From: Comamonadaceae bacterium
GTDB lineage: Bacteria > Pseudomonadota > Gammaproteobacteria > Burkholderiales > Burkholderiaceae_C
DNA length: 64,000 nt
Assembly: GCA_947372745.1 (NCBI GenBank)
Contig: CANBUY010000002.1
Coordinates: 49,587 to 113,586, forward strand
Reading direction: 5' to 3'
Shown here: one piece after another, positions 25,496 to 35,062 of the stretch
How positions within the stretch are numbered: the first letter of the stretch is position 1
Layout of the letters: each line of letters starts with the position of its first letter
Program-made: the position numbers and the translations under genes
The notes under the pieces: model-generated
Seen by the model: only the letters and a program-made list of their open reading frames with translations
Databases searched by the model: none
What the model was told of the DNA's origin: nothing

Positions 25496-26977
25496 ATGAT
25501 TGGGTATGAATTTCTTCGCGAGCACCTTCGCCTCAGTGCATTCCCTTGCGCCCGCCCGGCCCGAATCGCCAACGTTGCCAAAGTTGTCCAAGGCGATGTT
25601 TTTTTAGAGGTGCCTGCGTCGGTCGCACCGGCCACACCAGAGCTGCTTGAGCACCTTCTGTTCGCACTCAAACACGAAGGCATCAACCTGCAAATCCTGG
25701 CTCAGGCCTTGCCGCAAGTCCCAGCCAGCCAAATCGCCGAGGCCTTTACCAAAACCCCCGCGAGTAAGTACCTGCGCATGGTGGCTTACCTCTGGGAGCA
25801 ATTCACCGGCCAAGCGTTGGGTGGGCTGCCGGCGGCTGTGGGGCCCTATGTCGATCTGTTTGACGTGACGCGCTACATCACAGGAAAGCCACAACGCAAC
25901 ACCCGATGGCGCGTTGATTTCAACGGCTTGGGCAGCCTTCGCTATTGCCCAACGGTTGAGCGAACGCCACTCATTGCCGAACTGCTTGAAAAAAACACGC
26001 TCCAGCGCGCCCAGGCGTTCATCTCTGGCATGGACCCGGATTTACTTGAACGAACCATGAGCTGGTCTTACTTGAGTGAAACCGAGAGTTCGTTTGCCAT
26101 AGAGCGCGAAACACCTACCCCAAGCAAAGCAGAAGCGTTTGCAGAGCTCCTGAAACAGGCGCATGACAAAACCCCGATCACAGAAGCGTACTTGGTGCAA
26201 CTGCAAAACCTGGCTATGACCAACCCTTTGCAGCACGATGTTCAGTTTCGCAATCGAACGAATTGGCTTCGAGGCAGCGGCAGCGGGGTACTGGGTGTCA
26301 CTTATGTGCCGCCGGAGCCGGATCTGCTGCCAGAGGTGATGGAGGCCATCATGGATTTACTCAACAATCCGCCGCCCGATGTGAGCCCGCTGGTCATGGG
26401 GGCCGTAGCGAGTTTTGCATTTGTCTTTGCGCACCCCTTCATGGATGGCAATGGTCGTCTGTCGCGGTTTTTGTTTCATAAAGCCGTCTGCCAATCGCAA
26501 GTGCTTCAACAAGGCTTGGTTTTACCGGTGTCCATCGCCATGAACCGCCATGAGTCAGGCTATTTACAAGCGCTAAAGTCTTTTTCCTCCCCGGCGCGCA
26601 AGCTTTGGGATGTTGTCATGATTGACGAGTCAAGCTTTGATTTTGAATTTAAGGGCGACGCAGCCATCTATCGCTATTGGGACGCCACCCCGTGTGTTGA
26701 ATTTGGTTTGCAAATGGCTGAGCAATCGCTTGAAGTGGACTTGCGACAAGAGACTGATTTTTTGCAGAAGTACGACGCGATTTACAAACGCGTCAGTCAA
26801 GAAATTGATTTGAATAACAACACCTTGTCGCTGATGGTTCGCGTGTGTTTGCAAAACAACGGGCAGTTTTCCAACACAAAACGGAAATACTTTTTAGCCA
26901 AAGGTAACAGTGACGTGGCGATGAATGTGGTCGAGAAAATTGCCTTGGAGGTGATTAAGGGTGATGCTGCGACATGA
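25496..26977 (+). CDS. Fic-domain protein, probable AMP transferase with N-terminal inhibitory motif
   Basis: 493 residues. The Fic core HPFMDGNGRLSR starts at catalytic His313. About 115 residues earlier lies SSFAIERE (near 197-204), matching the class II inhibitory motif (S/T)xxxE but with Arg where Gly or Asn is usual. The N-terminal 150 residues look like a helical regulatory part; the C-terminus (380-490) may be a winged helix. Such proteins add AMP to targets and are often self-regulating, sometimes as toxins. Stands alone, next to MazEF. Tandem repeats overlap its ribosome-binding site. Confidence 0.87.
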   Translation: MIGYEFLREHLRLSAFPCARPARIANVAKVVQGDVFLEVPASVAPATPELLEHLLFALKHEGINLQILAQALPQVPASQIAEAFTKTPASKYLRMVAYLWEQFTGQALGGLPAAVGPYVDLFDVTRYITGKPQRNTRWRVDFNGLGSLRYCPTVERTPLIAELLEKNTLQRAQAFISGMDPDLLERTMSWSYLSETESSFAIERETPTPSKAEAFAELLKQAHDKTPITEAYLVQLQNLAMTNPLQHDVQFRNRTNWLRGSGSGVLGVTYVPPEPDLLPEVMEAIMDLLNNPPPDVSPLVMGAVASFAFVFAHPFMDGNGRLSRFLFHKAVCQSQVLQQGLVLPVSIAMNRHESGYLQALKSFSSPARKLWDVVMIDESSFDFEFKGDAAIYRYWDATPCVEFGLQMAEQSLEVDLRQETDFLQKYDAIYKRVSQEIDLNNNTLSLMVRVCLQNNGQFSNTKRKYFLAKGNSDVAMNVVEKIALEVIKGDAAT

Positions 26978-27103
26978 TTGCCGAGATGTTCAAGGCCAAG
27001 TCGCCGACTCGGGGGTGCCTCGCCTGAACTTGACACTTTTATCAATTTTTACCCCAAGCCCGGCCAGCCAACCGCAAGAGCGAATCCTTTTAGGTGGTCG
27101 AGT

Positions 27104-27916
27104 TCAATAAGGTTGCCCGGTACTTTCTGAGGGTGTTCGCGCTGCTCCGGGTTTAGCGAAACTGGCGGCCAGATCGGTTGCCGCACGTACCAGCAAAGTG
27201 GTGTCTACGCCAACAGCCACATAAAGCGCACCGGCGTCGATGTAGGACTGGGCCAGTTTTTTGTCGGCCATCAAAATTCCAGCAGCTTTACCCGCTCGGC
27301 GAACCGTGGCAATGCCCTCCAGTAAAGCCTTCTGAACTTCAGGATGTCCAGGCTGCCCCCTGTAACCCATTGAAGACGAAAGATCGGCCGGCCCAAAAAA
27401 CACACCGTCAACGCCAGGCGTGGCCGCGATGGCCTCTAGGTTTTTCATGGCGAGCGGGGTTTCTGCCTGTACCAGCAAGCACATCTCGTCATTGGCAAGA
27501 TTCAAGTAGTTCTCAACCTGGTTCCAGCGCGATGCGCGGGCCAGCGCAGCGCCCATGCCACGTATGCCCTCGGGTGCGTAGCGCATGGCGCGCACCATCA
27601 GGGCGGCTTGCTCGGGGGTGTCGATCATAGGAATCAGCAAGGTCTGCGCACCAATATCCAGGTACTGCTTCACCAAGGCCACATCGCCTTGAACGGCACG
27701 CACGACGGGATGAACCGGATAAGGCGCCACTGCACGCAATTGTTCGAGAATGGACCGCACATCATTGGGTGCATGTTCACCATCCAGCAACAGCCAGTCG
27801 AATCCGCAGCCCGCCAGGGCTTCCGCGGCATTGGCGTCTGCCAGACCGACCCACAAGCCGATTTGTAGCTGACCCGCACGCAGTGCATTGCGGAAATGAT
27901 TGCTTGGTATTTGCAT
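27104..27916 (-). CDS. hpaI: 4-hydroxy-2-oxoheptane-1,7-dioate aldolase
   Basis: 270 residues. HpaI signature: [54 protein letters not shown], and [18 protein letters not shown] metal-dependent class II aldolase splitting the seven-carbon acid into pyruvate and succinic semialdehyde, the last step of homoprotocatechuate meta cleavage. Last gene of the operon, separated from hpaH by two additional genes. Confidence 0.92.
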   Translation of the reverse strand: MQIPSNHFRNALRAGQLQIGLWVGLADANAAEALAGCGFDWLLLDGEHAPNDVRSILEQLRAVAPYPVHPVVRAVQGDVALVKQYLDIGAQTLLIPMIDTPEQAALMVRAMRYAPEGIRGMGAALARASRWNQVENYLNLANDEMCLLVQAETPLAMKNLEAIAATPGVDGVFFGPADLSSSMGYRGQPGHPEVQKALLEGIATVRRAGKAAGILMADKKLAQSYIDAGALYVAVGVDTTLLVRAATDLAASFAKPGAARTPSESTGQPY

Positions 27917-27929
27917 GAGAACTTCTTTC

Positions 27930-28934
27930 TTATTGGGGGTAAAGGCCGCGGGTCTGGGCCATCAGTCGGGTCAAACCCAACAATGCATCGGTATGCGGGG
28001 TGGGCAAGCCCAGATGCTGGGCGACTTCACGCACGCTACTTAGCAGGGCATCAAGTTCAATAGTTCGTCCTGCCTCGACATCCTGCAGCATGGAGGTCTT
28101 GAAGGCCCCGAGCTTGGCCGTCACGACGTGGCGATCTTCGGGCGTTTGGTCAATGGGGCAACCTATACAGATTCCTACGGCCTGCGCCTCCAGCATCACG
28201 GCACTGACAAATGACCGCGTTAACGGATCCGCAAGAATCAGGTCACATGTAGCGCCGGTCAACGCCGAGACCGGGTTCATGGTCATATTGCCCCAAAGCT
28301 TGTACCAAATGTCGTACTGAATTCGCTCAGACACGGTAGCCGCGAAGCCGGCCTCACCCAGCAGTTGGGATAGCGCCTGGACACGGGCACTTGTGCCGCC
28401 ACGAGGCTCGCCGATGATGAGTCCGTTGCCGCTGCGGTGCTGTACCTGTGCGGGTGCCGTCGTGGCGCAGCTCATGTGCACCACGCTGCCAATGACTTGG
28501 TGTGCAGGAATGGCCGCCGCGATATGACCGCAGGGGTCCACGCTTTGCAGGGCGAGTCCTTCGCAGGCGCCTCCCAGGCCGTTAAAAAACCACCAGGGCA
28601 GCCCGTTCATCGCGATCATGGCCATGCCGTCGGGTGCCAGCAAGGAGCGTACTTTGGGTGCCACTTCGGCAAGCGCCGGGCCCTTGACTGCGACGATGAC
28701 CAGGTCTTGCAAGCCGAGGTCGGCGGGGTCTTCGCTGGCACGCAAGGCAACGGTTCTGCTGCCTTGTGCGTCCGTCATGCTCAGGCCACCCTGTTGCAAT
28801 GCAATCAGGGTCGCTCCACGGGCCAAAACGCTTAGTTGCACGCTAGGCACGGCCGCCAGGCGGCTTGCCAATACGCCGCCGATCGCGCCAGCCCCTACGA
28901 TGGCTACGCGCACAGGATGCTGTAGGAAAGTCAC
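27930..28934 (-). CDS. Ketopantoate reductase-like oxidoreductase (ApbA/PanE family)
   Basis: 334 residues. [18 protein letters not shown] is the NADP-binding motif; the catalytic lysine lies in [40 protein letters not shown] matches the C-terminal domain ([12 protein letters not shown]). In PanE it makes pantoate, but inside an hpa operon it more likely reduces another 2-keto acid. ATG at 28934 overlaps the class II aldolase stop (ATGA), so it is expressed with it. Not a standard hpa gene. Confidence 0.82.
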   Translation of the reverse strand: MTFLQHPVRVAIVGAGAIGGVLASRLAAVPSVQLSVLARGATLIALQQGGLSMTDAQGSRTVALRASEDPADLGLQDLVIVAVKGPALAEVAPKVRSLLAPDGMAMIAMNGLPWWFFNGLGGACEGLALQSVDPCGHIAAAIPAHQVIGSVVHMSCATTAPAQVQHRSGNGLIIGEPRGGTSARVQALSQLLGEAGFAATVSERIQYDIWYKLWGNMTMNPVSALTGATCDLILADPLTRSFVSAVMLEAQAVGICIGCPIDQTPEDRHVVTAKLGAFKTSMLQDVEAGRTIELDALLSSVREVAQHLGLPTPHTDALLGLTRLMAQTRGLYPQ

Positions 28935-29692
28935 GCTGCGTAACCGGGGCTGATGCGGTCAATCATGCGTTGCATGGCCGCGAATGAATCTTCACCCGCA
29001 CCGAATTTGGGGTTGAAGTTGAGTGAATCGCGAACGCACTTTTCCAGCACGGGGACCGGTATCGGGCGCAAGGCGCCCATGGCTTGGGAGGCCACTTGCA
29101 CTTCGCAGGCCCTCTGAACCAACCACATCAGATTGAACGCCTGAGCCAGACTGCGACCCATCACGACAGGTCCGTGGTTGCGCAGCAGCAGCACGGGTTT
29201 GTTGCCAGCGCTGGCCAAAATACGGGCGCCCTCATCGCGGTGCACCGTGATGCCCTCAAAATCGTGGTACGCCACTTGGCCCCAAAGTTGGGCCGCATAG
29301 AAGTTGGTGAACGACATGCCCTCTTCCTGGCAGCACACCGCCAGGGTCGGTGTGGTGTGCACATGCATGACGCAATGGGCGTCTGGCACGGTCGCATGTA
29401 TAGCGCCATGAAAGGTGAACCCAGCCGGGTTGATCGGCCAGTCTGAGTGACCAACGATGTTGCCTTCAATATCCACTTTTACCAGGTTCGACGCGGTCAC
29501 TTCACTGTAGTGGAGGCCGAAAGGATTGAGCAGGAAGTGATGCTCCGGACCGGGCACTCGAACGGAAATGTGGTTGTAAATCAGCTCTTCCCAGCCGAGA
29601 TGGGCAAAGATGCGGTAGGTGGCCGCGAGCTTGACGCGGGTCTCCCACTCTTCAGGGCTGAAACGATCGGGGCGATTAAATGCAGATGTCAT
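28931..29692 (-). CDS. Class II aldolase/adducin-family protein
   Basis: 253 residues. YNHISVRVPG near 39, the zinc histidines in HCVMHVHTTPT near 106-112 and in RNHGPVVMG near 170. Closest to the adducin-like subgroup, which acts on sugar phosphates or hydroxy-acids, often as decarboxylases. Sits between hpaH and hpaI and is coupled to the ketopantoate-reductase-like gene; neither belongs to the known homoprotocatechuate path. Confidence 0.82.
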   Translation of the reverse strand: MTSAFNRPDRFSPEEWETRVKLAATYRIFAHLGWEELIYNHISVRVPGPEHHFLLNPFGLHYSEVTASNLVKVDIEGNIVGHSDWPINPAGFTFHGAIHATVPDAHCVMHVHTTPTLAVCCQEEGMSFTNFYAAQLWGQVAYHDFEGITVHRDEGARILASAGNKPVLLLRNHGPVVMGRSLAQAFNLMWLVQRACEVQVASQAMGALRPIPVPVLEKCVRDSLNFNPKFGAGEDSFAAMQRMIDRISPGYAA

Positions 29693-29722
29693 GTCATTGA
29701 TTCCAAAAGGTGGGGTAAGCGC

Positions 29723-30532
29723 TCAAACAAAGCGGAAGGAAATGCTTCCCAACGGTCCGTAATCGGCGTGGAAGGTATCGCCCTGAACGGCGGGTGTCGG
29801 GCGTGTGAAAGAGCCTGACAACACAATGTCGCCGGCGTGCAGCTGTTCACCATAAGGAGCGATCTTGTTGGCCAGCCAAGCGACGCCCGTGGCGGGGTGG
29901 TTCAACACGCCAGCGGCCAGACCGGTTTCTTCGATCACGCCGTTCTTGTGAAGCAGGGCACCAACCCAGCGCAGGTCCACGTCAAGGGGTCTCACCGGAC
30001 GTCCCCCCAGCACAATACCGGCGTTGGCTGCAAAGTCAGAAATGGTGTCAAACACCTTGCGCATAGCTTTGGTGTCACGGTCGAACTGTTCGATGCGTGA
30101 ATCAATAATTTCAATCGCCGGGGTGACGTAGTCGGTGGCTGAGAGCACATCAAACAAGGTCATGTTGGGCCCCTTCAGGTCTTTGCCCAAGACAAAGGCC
30201 AACTCCACCTCAACCCGTGGAGCAATGAATTTCGAAAAAGGAATGTCGGTGCCGGTCTCAAAAAACATGTCATCCATCAGTGGCGCGTAATCGGGCTCTG
30301 TGATCTGGCTGGACAACTGCATGGCACGCGATGTCAGACCAATCTTGCGTCCTTTGATGGTGCGGCCATCGGCCAACTCAAGCTTGACCCATTCGCGCTG
30401 GATGGCATAGCCATCTTCAATCGTCATCTCCGGGTATTGTTTGGAAAAGTGCCGCAATGGTGTACGGGACTTGCGCGCCTCATACAGCTGGCGTGCCAGA
30501 GAGGTGATGGTGTCTTGGTTGAGCATGGTCAT
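29723..30532 (-). CDS. hpaH: 2-oxo-hept-4-ene-1,7-dioate hydratase
   Basis: 269 residues. [33 protein letters not shown], then [15 protein letters not shown] with the metal-binding glutamates and [11 protein letters not shown]. It adds water to 2-oxo-hept-4-enedioate using Mg. The ATG at 30532 overlaps the hpaF stop as ATGA. HpaI, which uses its product, is two genes downstream. Confidence 0.93.
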   Translation of the reverse strand: MTMLNQDTITSLARQLYEARKSRTPLRHFSKQYPEMTIEDGYAIQREWVKLELADGRTIKGRKIGLTSRAMQLSSQITEPDYAPLMDDMFFETGTDIPFSKFIAPRVEVELAFVLGKDLKGPNMTLFDVLSATDYVTPAIEIIDSRIEQFDRDTKAMRKVFDTISDFAANAGIVLGGRPVRPLDVDLRWVGALLHKNGVIEETGLAAGVLNHPATGVAWLANKIAPYGEQLHAGDIVLSGSFTRPTPAVQGDTFHADYGPLGSISFRFV

Positions 30533-30993
30533 GGTTTGTTCAGGTTGTTGAACAGCGGGTGCAGGTTGCTGTACTTGGCATCGAATACTTCCTGACCCTC
30601 GTCTATTTGCAGCGTGATGCCGATGTGGCGCTGTGCGAACAAGGTCTGGAAGTGCGTTTGGGTGGTCAAGAGCAACGCGTCTCCCACGTTTTTGTGGACA
30701 GTGGCGGAGCGACCCCTGCCCATACGCAGGTTGAGGTACACAAAAGCGTAGTCACCGGCATCTCCTGATGCTGCACCGGTGTGGGTATGGGCTGCCCGAC
30801 CCGCCGCGCCACCGTCCGCGACGGCGTGGTGGGCCGCGGGGAAGGCCAGCACGCGAATCCCCCCCTTTGGAAAGACGGGTTTGCTTTCTTCGTCCACGAT
30901 CGACAACATGGTGTCTGCCAGCGTGCGGCAAAGGGCCGTCATGTCTGTTTCCCGGTCCAGGTTGGCGGTGTAATAAATCACAAGATGTGGCAT
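30529..30993 (-). CDS. hpaF: 5-carboxymethyl-2-hydroxymuconate delta-isomerase
   Basis: 154 residues, longer than the typical 126. It begins [12 protein letters not shown], giving the catalytic Pro2 of the tautomerase fold, and ends with [22 protein letters not shown]. The added length is a glycine/alanine/histidine-rich insert (about residues 60-80, with [11 protein letters not shown]) in a surface loop. It isomerises the hydroxymuconate product of HpaE. Confidence 0.88.
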   Translation of the reverse strand: MPHLVIYYTANLDRETDMTALCRTLADTMLSIVDEESKPVFPKGGIRVLAFPAAHHAVADGGAAGRAAHTHTGAASGDAGDYAFVYLNLRMGRGRSATVHKNVGDALLLTTQTHFQTLFAQRHIGITLQIDEGQEVFDAKYSNLHPLFNNLNKP

Positions 30994-31006
30994 GTCGGGC
31001 TCTGGT

Positions 31007-31933
31007 TCATAGACGGCTTGACACGGGCGTATAGCCTTGCGCAGCGCTAGCCACGGCGGCGGGGATTGCAGCGCCGCTTTGCGGTGTCACCGGAAAGATG
31101 GCGTTGATCTGGCCTGTACCCGAAGCACCAAAATACGGCGTCACCACGTCTGCTTTGCCGTCGTATTCAGACCAACCCAGGGCGCCCATCAGCATGGCGG
31201 TGTCGTGCATGAAGCCTTCGCCGTGGCCTTTGGACGCGTACTCCGGCAGCATTTCGCAGAAGTCCTTCCACTGCGCGTTTTTCCACATCTCGACCACAGC
31301 ATGGTCCAGCGTCTCCAGGAAGGGGCTCCAGATCTTGTGCGCGAACTCCGGGGCCAATCCGTTCTGGGCAAAACGGTGGCTCAGGCTGCCACTGGCCAAA
31401 AAGGCCACGGTGCCGTCGTAATGATCTTCCACAGCTTTGCGCATGGCCCAACCCAAGCGCGCACTGTCGTTGAGATAGTGAACCATGCAAAGAGCAGACA
31501 CCGACACCACCTTGAAATGCTGGTCGGGGTTCATGTAGCGTAAGGGCACCAAGGTGCCGTATTCCGGGTTCAGCGAAGTGGCGGGGTGCGCCAGTGTCTC
31601 CACGCCAAAATCGTTGCAGGCCTTGGCCAGAATCATGCCCAACTCGGAATTGCCCGGGCTCTCGAAGGGCATGTCGGTGATGAAGTGGGGCAGCTCATTG
31701 CTGGTGTAAACACCTTTGAAGTGCGGAGCGCAGTTGATGTGGTAGTTGGCGTTGACCAACCAGTGCGTGTCGAACACCACCAGGGTGTCCACACCCAATT
31801 CGCGGCATCGGCGGGCAATTTCCTTGTGGCCATCGATGGCGGCTTTTCGGGTGTCCTTGCGTGGACCTTCGAATTCGCTCAGGTACATCGAGGGGACATG
31901 TGTGATCTTGGCTGCGAGGGCTAGTTTTCCCAT
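31007..31933 (-). CDS. hpaD: 3,4-dihydroxyphenylacetate 2,3-dioxygenase (extradiol, class III)
   Basis: 308 residues from the ATG at 31933, which has AGGA upstream. MGKLALAAKITHVPSMYLSE, VVFDTHWLVNANYHINC and HPATSLNPEYGTLVPLRYM match the LigB-like iron(II) ring-cleaving family; GSLSHRF holds a further active-site histidine. A C-terminal alanine/proline-rich tail of some 20 residues is additional to the usual 283. It opens homoprotocatechuate beside the two hydroxyls. The key enzyme of the operon. Confidence 0.92.
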   Translation of the reverse strand: MGKLALAAKITHVPSMYLSEFEGPRKDTRKAAIDGHKEIARRCRELGVDTLVVFDTHWLVNANYHINCAPHFKGVYTSNELPHFITDMPFESPGNSELGMILAKACNDFGVETLAHPATSLNPEYGTLVPLRYMNPDQHFKVVSVSALCMVHYLNDSARLGWAMRKAVEDHYDGTVAFLASGSLSHRFAQNGLAPEFAHKIWSPFLETLDHAVVEMWKNAQWKDFCEMLPEYASKGHGEGFMHDTAMLMGALGWSEYDGKADVVTPYFGASGTGQINAIFPVTPQSGAAIPAAVASAAQGYTPVSSRL

Positions 31934-31967
31934 GGTGATAGTTCCTGTGTAGTTGTTTTTTTGTGAA

Positions 31968-33437
31968 TCAAACACCCCAATGGGGAATGTGGTGTGAGCC
32001 CATGGAAACCGACACGTTCTTGGGTTCGCAAAACACCTCGTAGCTCCAGGTGCCACCTTCGCGACCGGTACCGCTGGCCTTGGTTCCGCCAAAGGGCTGG
32101 CGCAGGTCGCGCACGTTTTGGCTATTGACAAAGCACATGCCAGCCTCAATGCGGGCGGCCACACGGTGCGCCTTGCCGATGTTCTCGGTCCAGACATAGC
32201 TGGAGAGGCCATATTGAATGTCGTTGGCCAGCTCAATGGCATGGGCTTCGTCCTTGAACGGAATCAGGCAGGCCACCGGACCAAAGATTTCTTCCTGGGC
32301 AATACGCATGCGGTTGTCCACATCGGCGAATACGGTGGGCCACACAAAATTGCCCTTCGCCACATGGGCCGGCAAGGCGGGCGCGTAGCTGGGACGATCC
32401 AGGCCGCCACATAAAAGGGTGGCGCCTTCCTTGGGGCCCAGCTCGATGTAGCTGCGCACCTTGGCCAGATGCCCTTGCGAAATCATAGGGCCAACGAGGG
32501 TGTTCTCATCCATCGGATCGCCTACGGCGATGCGTTTGGCTCGCTCTGCAAATTTGGTCGCGAAATCGGCGTAAATGCTTTGCTGCACCAGAATCCGGCT
32601 GCCGGCGGTGCAGCGTTCGCCGTTGTTGCTGAAGATCATGAAAATGGCGGCATCCAAAGCGCGGTCCAGGTCGGCATCTTCAAAGATCACGAAGGGACTT
32701 TTGCCACCGAGTTCCATGCTGAATTTTTTGAGGCCTGCTGCTTTGACGATGCGGTTGCCGGTGGCGGTTGAGCCGGTGAAACTGATAGCACGCACATCGG
32801 GGTGGGACACCAAGGGTTCGCCCGCAGCCTGACCATAGCCGTGAACAATATTCAACACGCCTGCGGGGATGCCCGCCTCCAAGGCCAGTTCGCCCAGACG
32901 GGTTGCCGTCATGGGCGACAACTCGCTCATCTTCAGGACGGCGGTGTTGCCAAAAGCCAGGCACGGCGCAACCTTCCAGGTGGCCGTCATGAACGGCACG
33001 TTCCACGGGCTGATCAGCGCACACACGCCCACCGGGTGAAACAGCGTGTAGTTCAGGTGTGTGGGTGTGGGGTAGGTGTGCCCGTCCACGCGGGTGCACA
33101 TCTCCGCAAAGTAGTGAAAGTTGTCAGCTGCACGCGGCACCAGTTGCTTGCCGGTTTGGGAGATGGTCTGGCCACAGTCCCTGGTTTCTGTTTCGGCAAT
33201 TTCTGGCACATGTTGGGTGATCAAGTCGCCAAGTTTTCGCATGAGTTTGGCGCGCTCCGTGGCGGGTGTGTTGGCCCACGCGGGAAACGCTGCTTTGGCT
33301 GCCGCCACTGCAGCGTTGACGTCGGCCTCACTGCCCGCAGCCACCTCGGCCAGAACTTCTTGGGTCGCTGGATTGAGGGTTTCGAAATAGTCAGTACCGG
33401 CAACAGACTGGCCGTTGATCAGATGTTCGATGCGCAT
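31968..33437 (-). CDS. hpaE: 5-carboxymethyl-2-hydroxymuconate semialdehyde dehydrogenase
   Basis: 489 residues, an aldehyde dehydrogenase. NAD site FTGSTATGNRI, catalytic Glu in MELGGKSPFVIF, catalytic Cys in NNGERCTAGSRILVQ, and EEIFGPVACLIPF. The high similarity to HpaE and position between hpaG2 and hpaD give the substrate: the semialdehyde from HpaD, oxidised with NAD. Confidence 0.93.
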   Translation of the reverse strand: MRIEHLINGQSVAGTDYFETLNPATQEVLAEVAAGSEADVNAAVAAAKAAFPAWANTPATERAKLMRKLGDLITQHVPEIAETETRDCGQTISQTGKQLVPRAADNFHYFAEMCTRVDGHTYPTPTHLNYTLFHPVGVCALISPWNVPFMTATWKVAPCLAFGNTAVLKMSELSPMTATRLGELALEAGIPAGVLNIVHGYGQAAGEPLVSHPDVRAISFTGSTATGNRIVKAAGLKKFSMELGGKSPFVIFEDADLDRALDAAIFMIFSNNGERCTAGSRILVQQSIYADFATKFAERAKRIAVGDPMDENTLVGPMISQGHLAKVRSYIELGPKEGATLLCGGLDRPSYAPALPAHVAKGNFVWPTVFADVDNRMRIAQEEIFGPVACLIPFKDEAHAIELANDIQYGLSSYVWTENIGKAHRVAARIEAGMCFVNSQNVRDLRQPFGGTKASGTGREGGTWSYEVFCEPKNVSVSMGSHHIPHWGV

Positions 33438-33463
33438 GGTGTTCTCTTTTTTAAATGCTGGTG

Positions 33464-34231
33464 TTAGCGGCCAAAGATGGCGTCGCCCACAATGGTGTTG
33501 ACCAAGCGGCCAATACCGTCTATTTCGGTGACGACCTCGTCACCCACATTGACATTCACCACGCCTTCCGGCGTGCCGGTGAGGATGACGTCACCTGCGC
33601 GCAGTGTCATGAAACTGCTCAGGTATTCAATCAAGGCTGGTATGTCGTTGACCATGTTGGCCGTAGTCCCCTGCTGTTTGACCTCGCCATTGACCAGCGT
33701 GCGCAAAGTCAGCTGATGGGGCTCAGGCACGTCCACAGCATCCACGAACCACGGGCCGAGCACCGTCCCGGCGTCGCGATTCTTGACGCGCAGGTTGGGC
33801 CGGTACCAGTTCTCCAGGTAGTCGCGGATGGCATAGTCGTTGCAAACCGTATAGCCCGCCACATGCTGCATGGCTTGTTCCCGTGTGACCTTGTGCGCGG
33901 TCTTTCCAATGACCACGGCTAGCTCGCATTCGTAATGCATGAAGGTGACGTCTTGCGGGCGGCGCGTTTGGCCGCGGTGACCGATCAGTGAGCCAGGTCC
34001 TTTCAGGAAAGCCAGCGGTTCATCCGCAGCACTTACTGTGAGCTCTTTTGAGAGCTCCTTCAGGTGGTCGGCATAGTTCAGGCCGAGTGCAATGATGGTG
34101 CCGACCTCAAAGGGCGGTAGCCACACCACGGCGTCTTCGGCCACGATGCGTCCGTCCGCCAGACGCAGTTGGTCTCCATGGGGCGTGGCCTGGTGAATGG
34201 CGCCGGCATAGGCAACGCGAGCGGTCTTCAT
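33464..34231 (-). CDS. hpaG2: Homoprotocatechuate pathway isomerase/decarboxylase, C-terminal type subunit
   Basis: 255 residues. A fumarylacetoacetate hydrolase-family protein: IIALGLNYADHLKEL, FLKGPGSLIGH, MHYECELAVVIGKTAHKV, YTVCNDYAIRDYLENWYRPNLR, and VILTGTPEGVV. E. coli HpaG is a fusion of two such domains; here they are separate genes linked by an ATGA overlap. This one is taken as the hydroxyhepta-diene-dioate isomerase part. Confidence 0.9.
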   Translation of the reverse strand: MKTARVAYAGAIHQATPHGDQLRLADGRIVAEDAVVWLPPFEVGTIIALGLNYADHLKELSKELTVSAADEPLAFLKGPGSLIGHRGQTRRPQDVTFMHYECELAVVIGKTAHKVTREQAMQHVAGYTVCNDYAIRDYLENWYRPNLRVKNRDAGTVLGPWFVDAVDVPEPHQLTLRTLVNGEVKQQGTTANMVNDIPALIEYLSSFMTLRAGDVILTGTPEGVVNVNVGDEVVTEIDGIGRLVNTIVGDAIFGR

Positions 34232-34926
34232 GTGGCTTGTCCTTCACTGACAAAATGGTTAACTAGCGCCCCAATCCCTTCAATCACGATGCGGGACTGT
34301 TGTCCAGCCCGTACCCGTGGCGCATGGGCAGAAACACCCAGCATCAGCACATCACCGGGGCAGAGGGTCATGAATTCAGTGGCGTCTGCCAGCAGGCGAG
34401 CGACGTTCCTGAAACGCTCCCCCGTCGTGGTCTGTTGCTTCAATTCATCATCAACAAATATTTGCACCACAAGGTCGTCCGGGTTCGCGATCGCATCAGA
34501 TGACACGACCTGCGGCCCTAGGGGACAAAATCCGTCACGGTCTTTGAACCGGATGGAGGGACGATAAAACACATCGTGCACAACGCTGATGTCGTTGACG
34601 ATGGTGTACCCAGCCACAAATTGCAAGGCCTGCTCAGCCGATACACGGCAGGCTGTTTTACCGATCACGATACCTAGCGCAGCCCCGATCTCAAGCTCGG
34701 GTGCATCGGTGGGCACTGCAATGCGGTCGCCGCTGCCAGCCAAGGTGTTGCGAGGCTTCAGGTACAGCACGGGGGCTCGCGGTGCAGTCTTGTAGGGCGC
34801 CGCATTGACCGCGTCACCCAGGGCTTGCAGGGCCGGTTCGTGGTTGAGCAAAGTACCGTACACCACACCAGACAATCGGTAGGGTGCGACATCGAATTCC
34901 AATAAGGCGGGCATTGGGGTCACCAT
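34228..34926 (-). CDS. hpaG1: 5-oxopent-3-ene-1,2,5-tricarboxylate decarboxylase, N-terminal type subunit
   Basis: 232 residues of the same FAH fold: LSGVVYGTLLNHEPALQALGD, LYLKPRNTLAG, LEIGAALGIVIGKTACRV, YTIVNDISVVHDVFYRPSIRFKDRDGFCPLGP. It is the decarboxylase half of HpaG and the first gene of the operon. Its start faces the hpaR gene over a 136-base control region with repeated operator-like sequences. Confidence 0.9.
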   Translation of the reverse strand: MVTPMPALLEFDVAPYRLSGVVYGTLLNHEPALQALGDAVNAAPYKTAPRAPVLYLKPRNTLAGSGDRIAVPTDAPELEIGAALGIVIGKTACRVSAEQALQFVAGYTIVNDISVVHDVFYRPSIRFKDRDGFCPLGPQVVSSDAIANPDDLVVQIFVDDELKQQTTTGERFRNVARLLADATEFMTLCPGDVLMLGVSAHAPRVRAGQQSRIVIEGIGALVNHFVSEGQAT

Positions 34927-34936
34927 CGTTCCAATT

Positions 34937-34980
34937 ACTTATTAACAAGTGAATGAATTCTATTCGTTAACATGTGAATG
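34937..34980. promoter_or_regulatory. Probable HpaR operator (two direct repeats)
   Basis: TTAACAAGTGAATG at 34942-34955 and TTAACATGTGAATG at 34967-34980, 25 bases apart, inside the hpaG1-hpaR control region. The first also has an ACTT-6-AAGT symmetry, the second an ATTC-10-GAAT symmetry. MarR-type repressors bind such sites; the link to HpaR is inferred from position. Confidence 0.5.
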
Positions 34981-35062
34981 TGTGACTGCTTACTTTGAAC
35001 ATTTCTTAAGTGTTTACCCGCGTCAACGCCCCTAAGCATTCATCCCGATAAAGACGTCCACC

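Noticed and set aside
30768..31050. Overlapping plus-strand open frames opposite hpaF/hpaD
   Set aside because: Antisense to well-supported hpa genes, no family.
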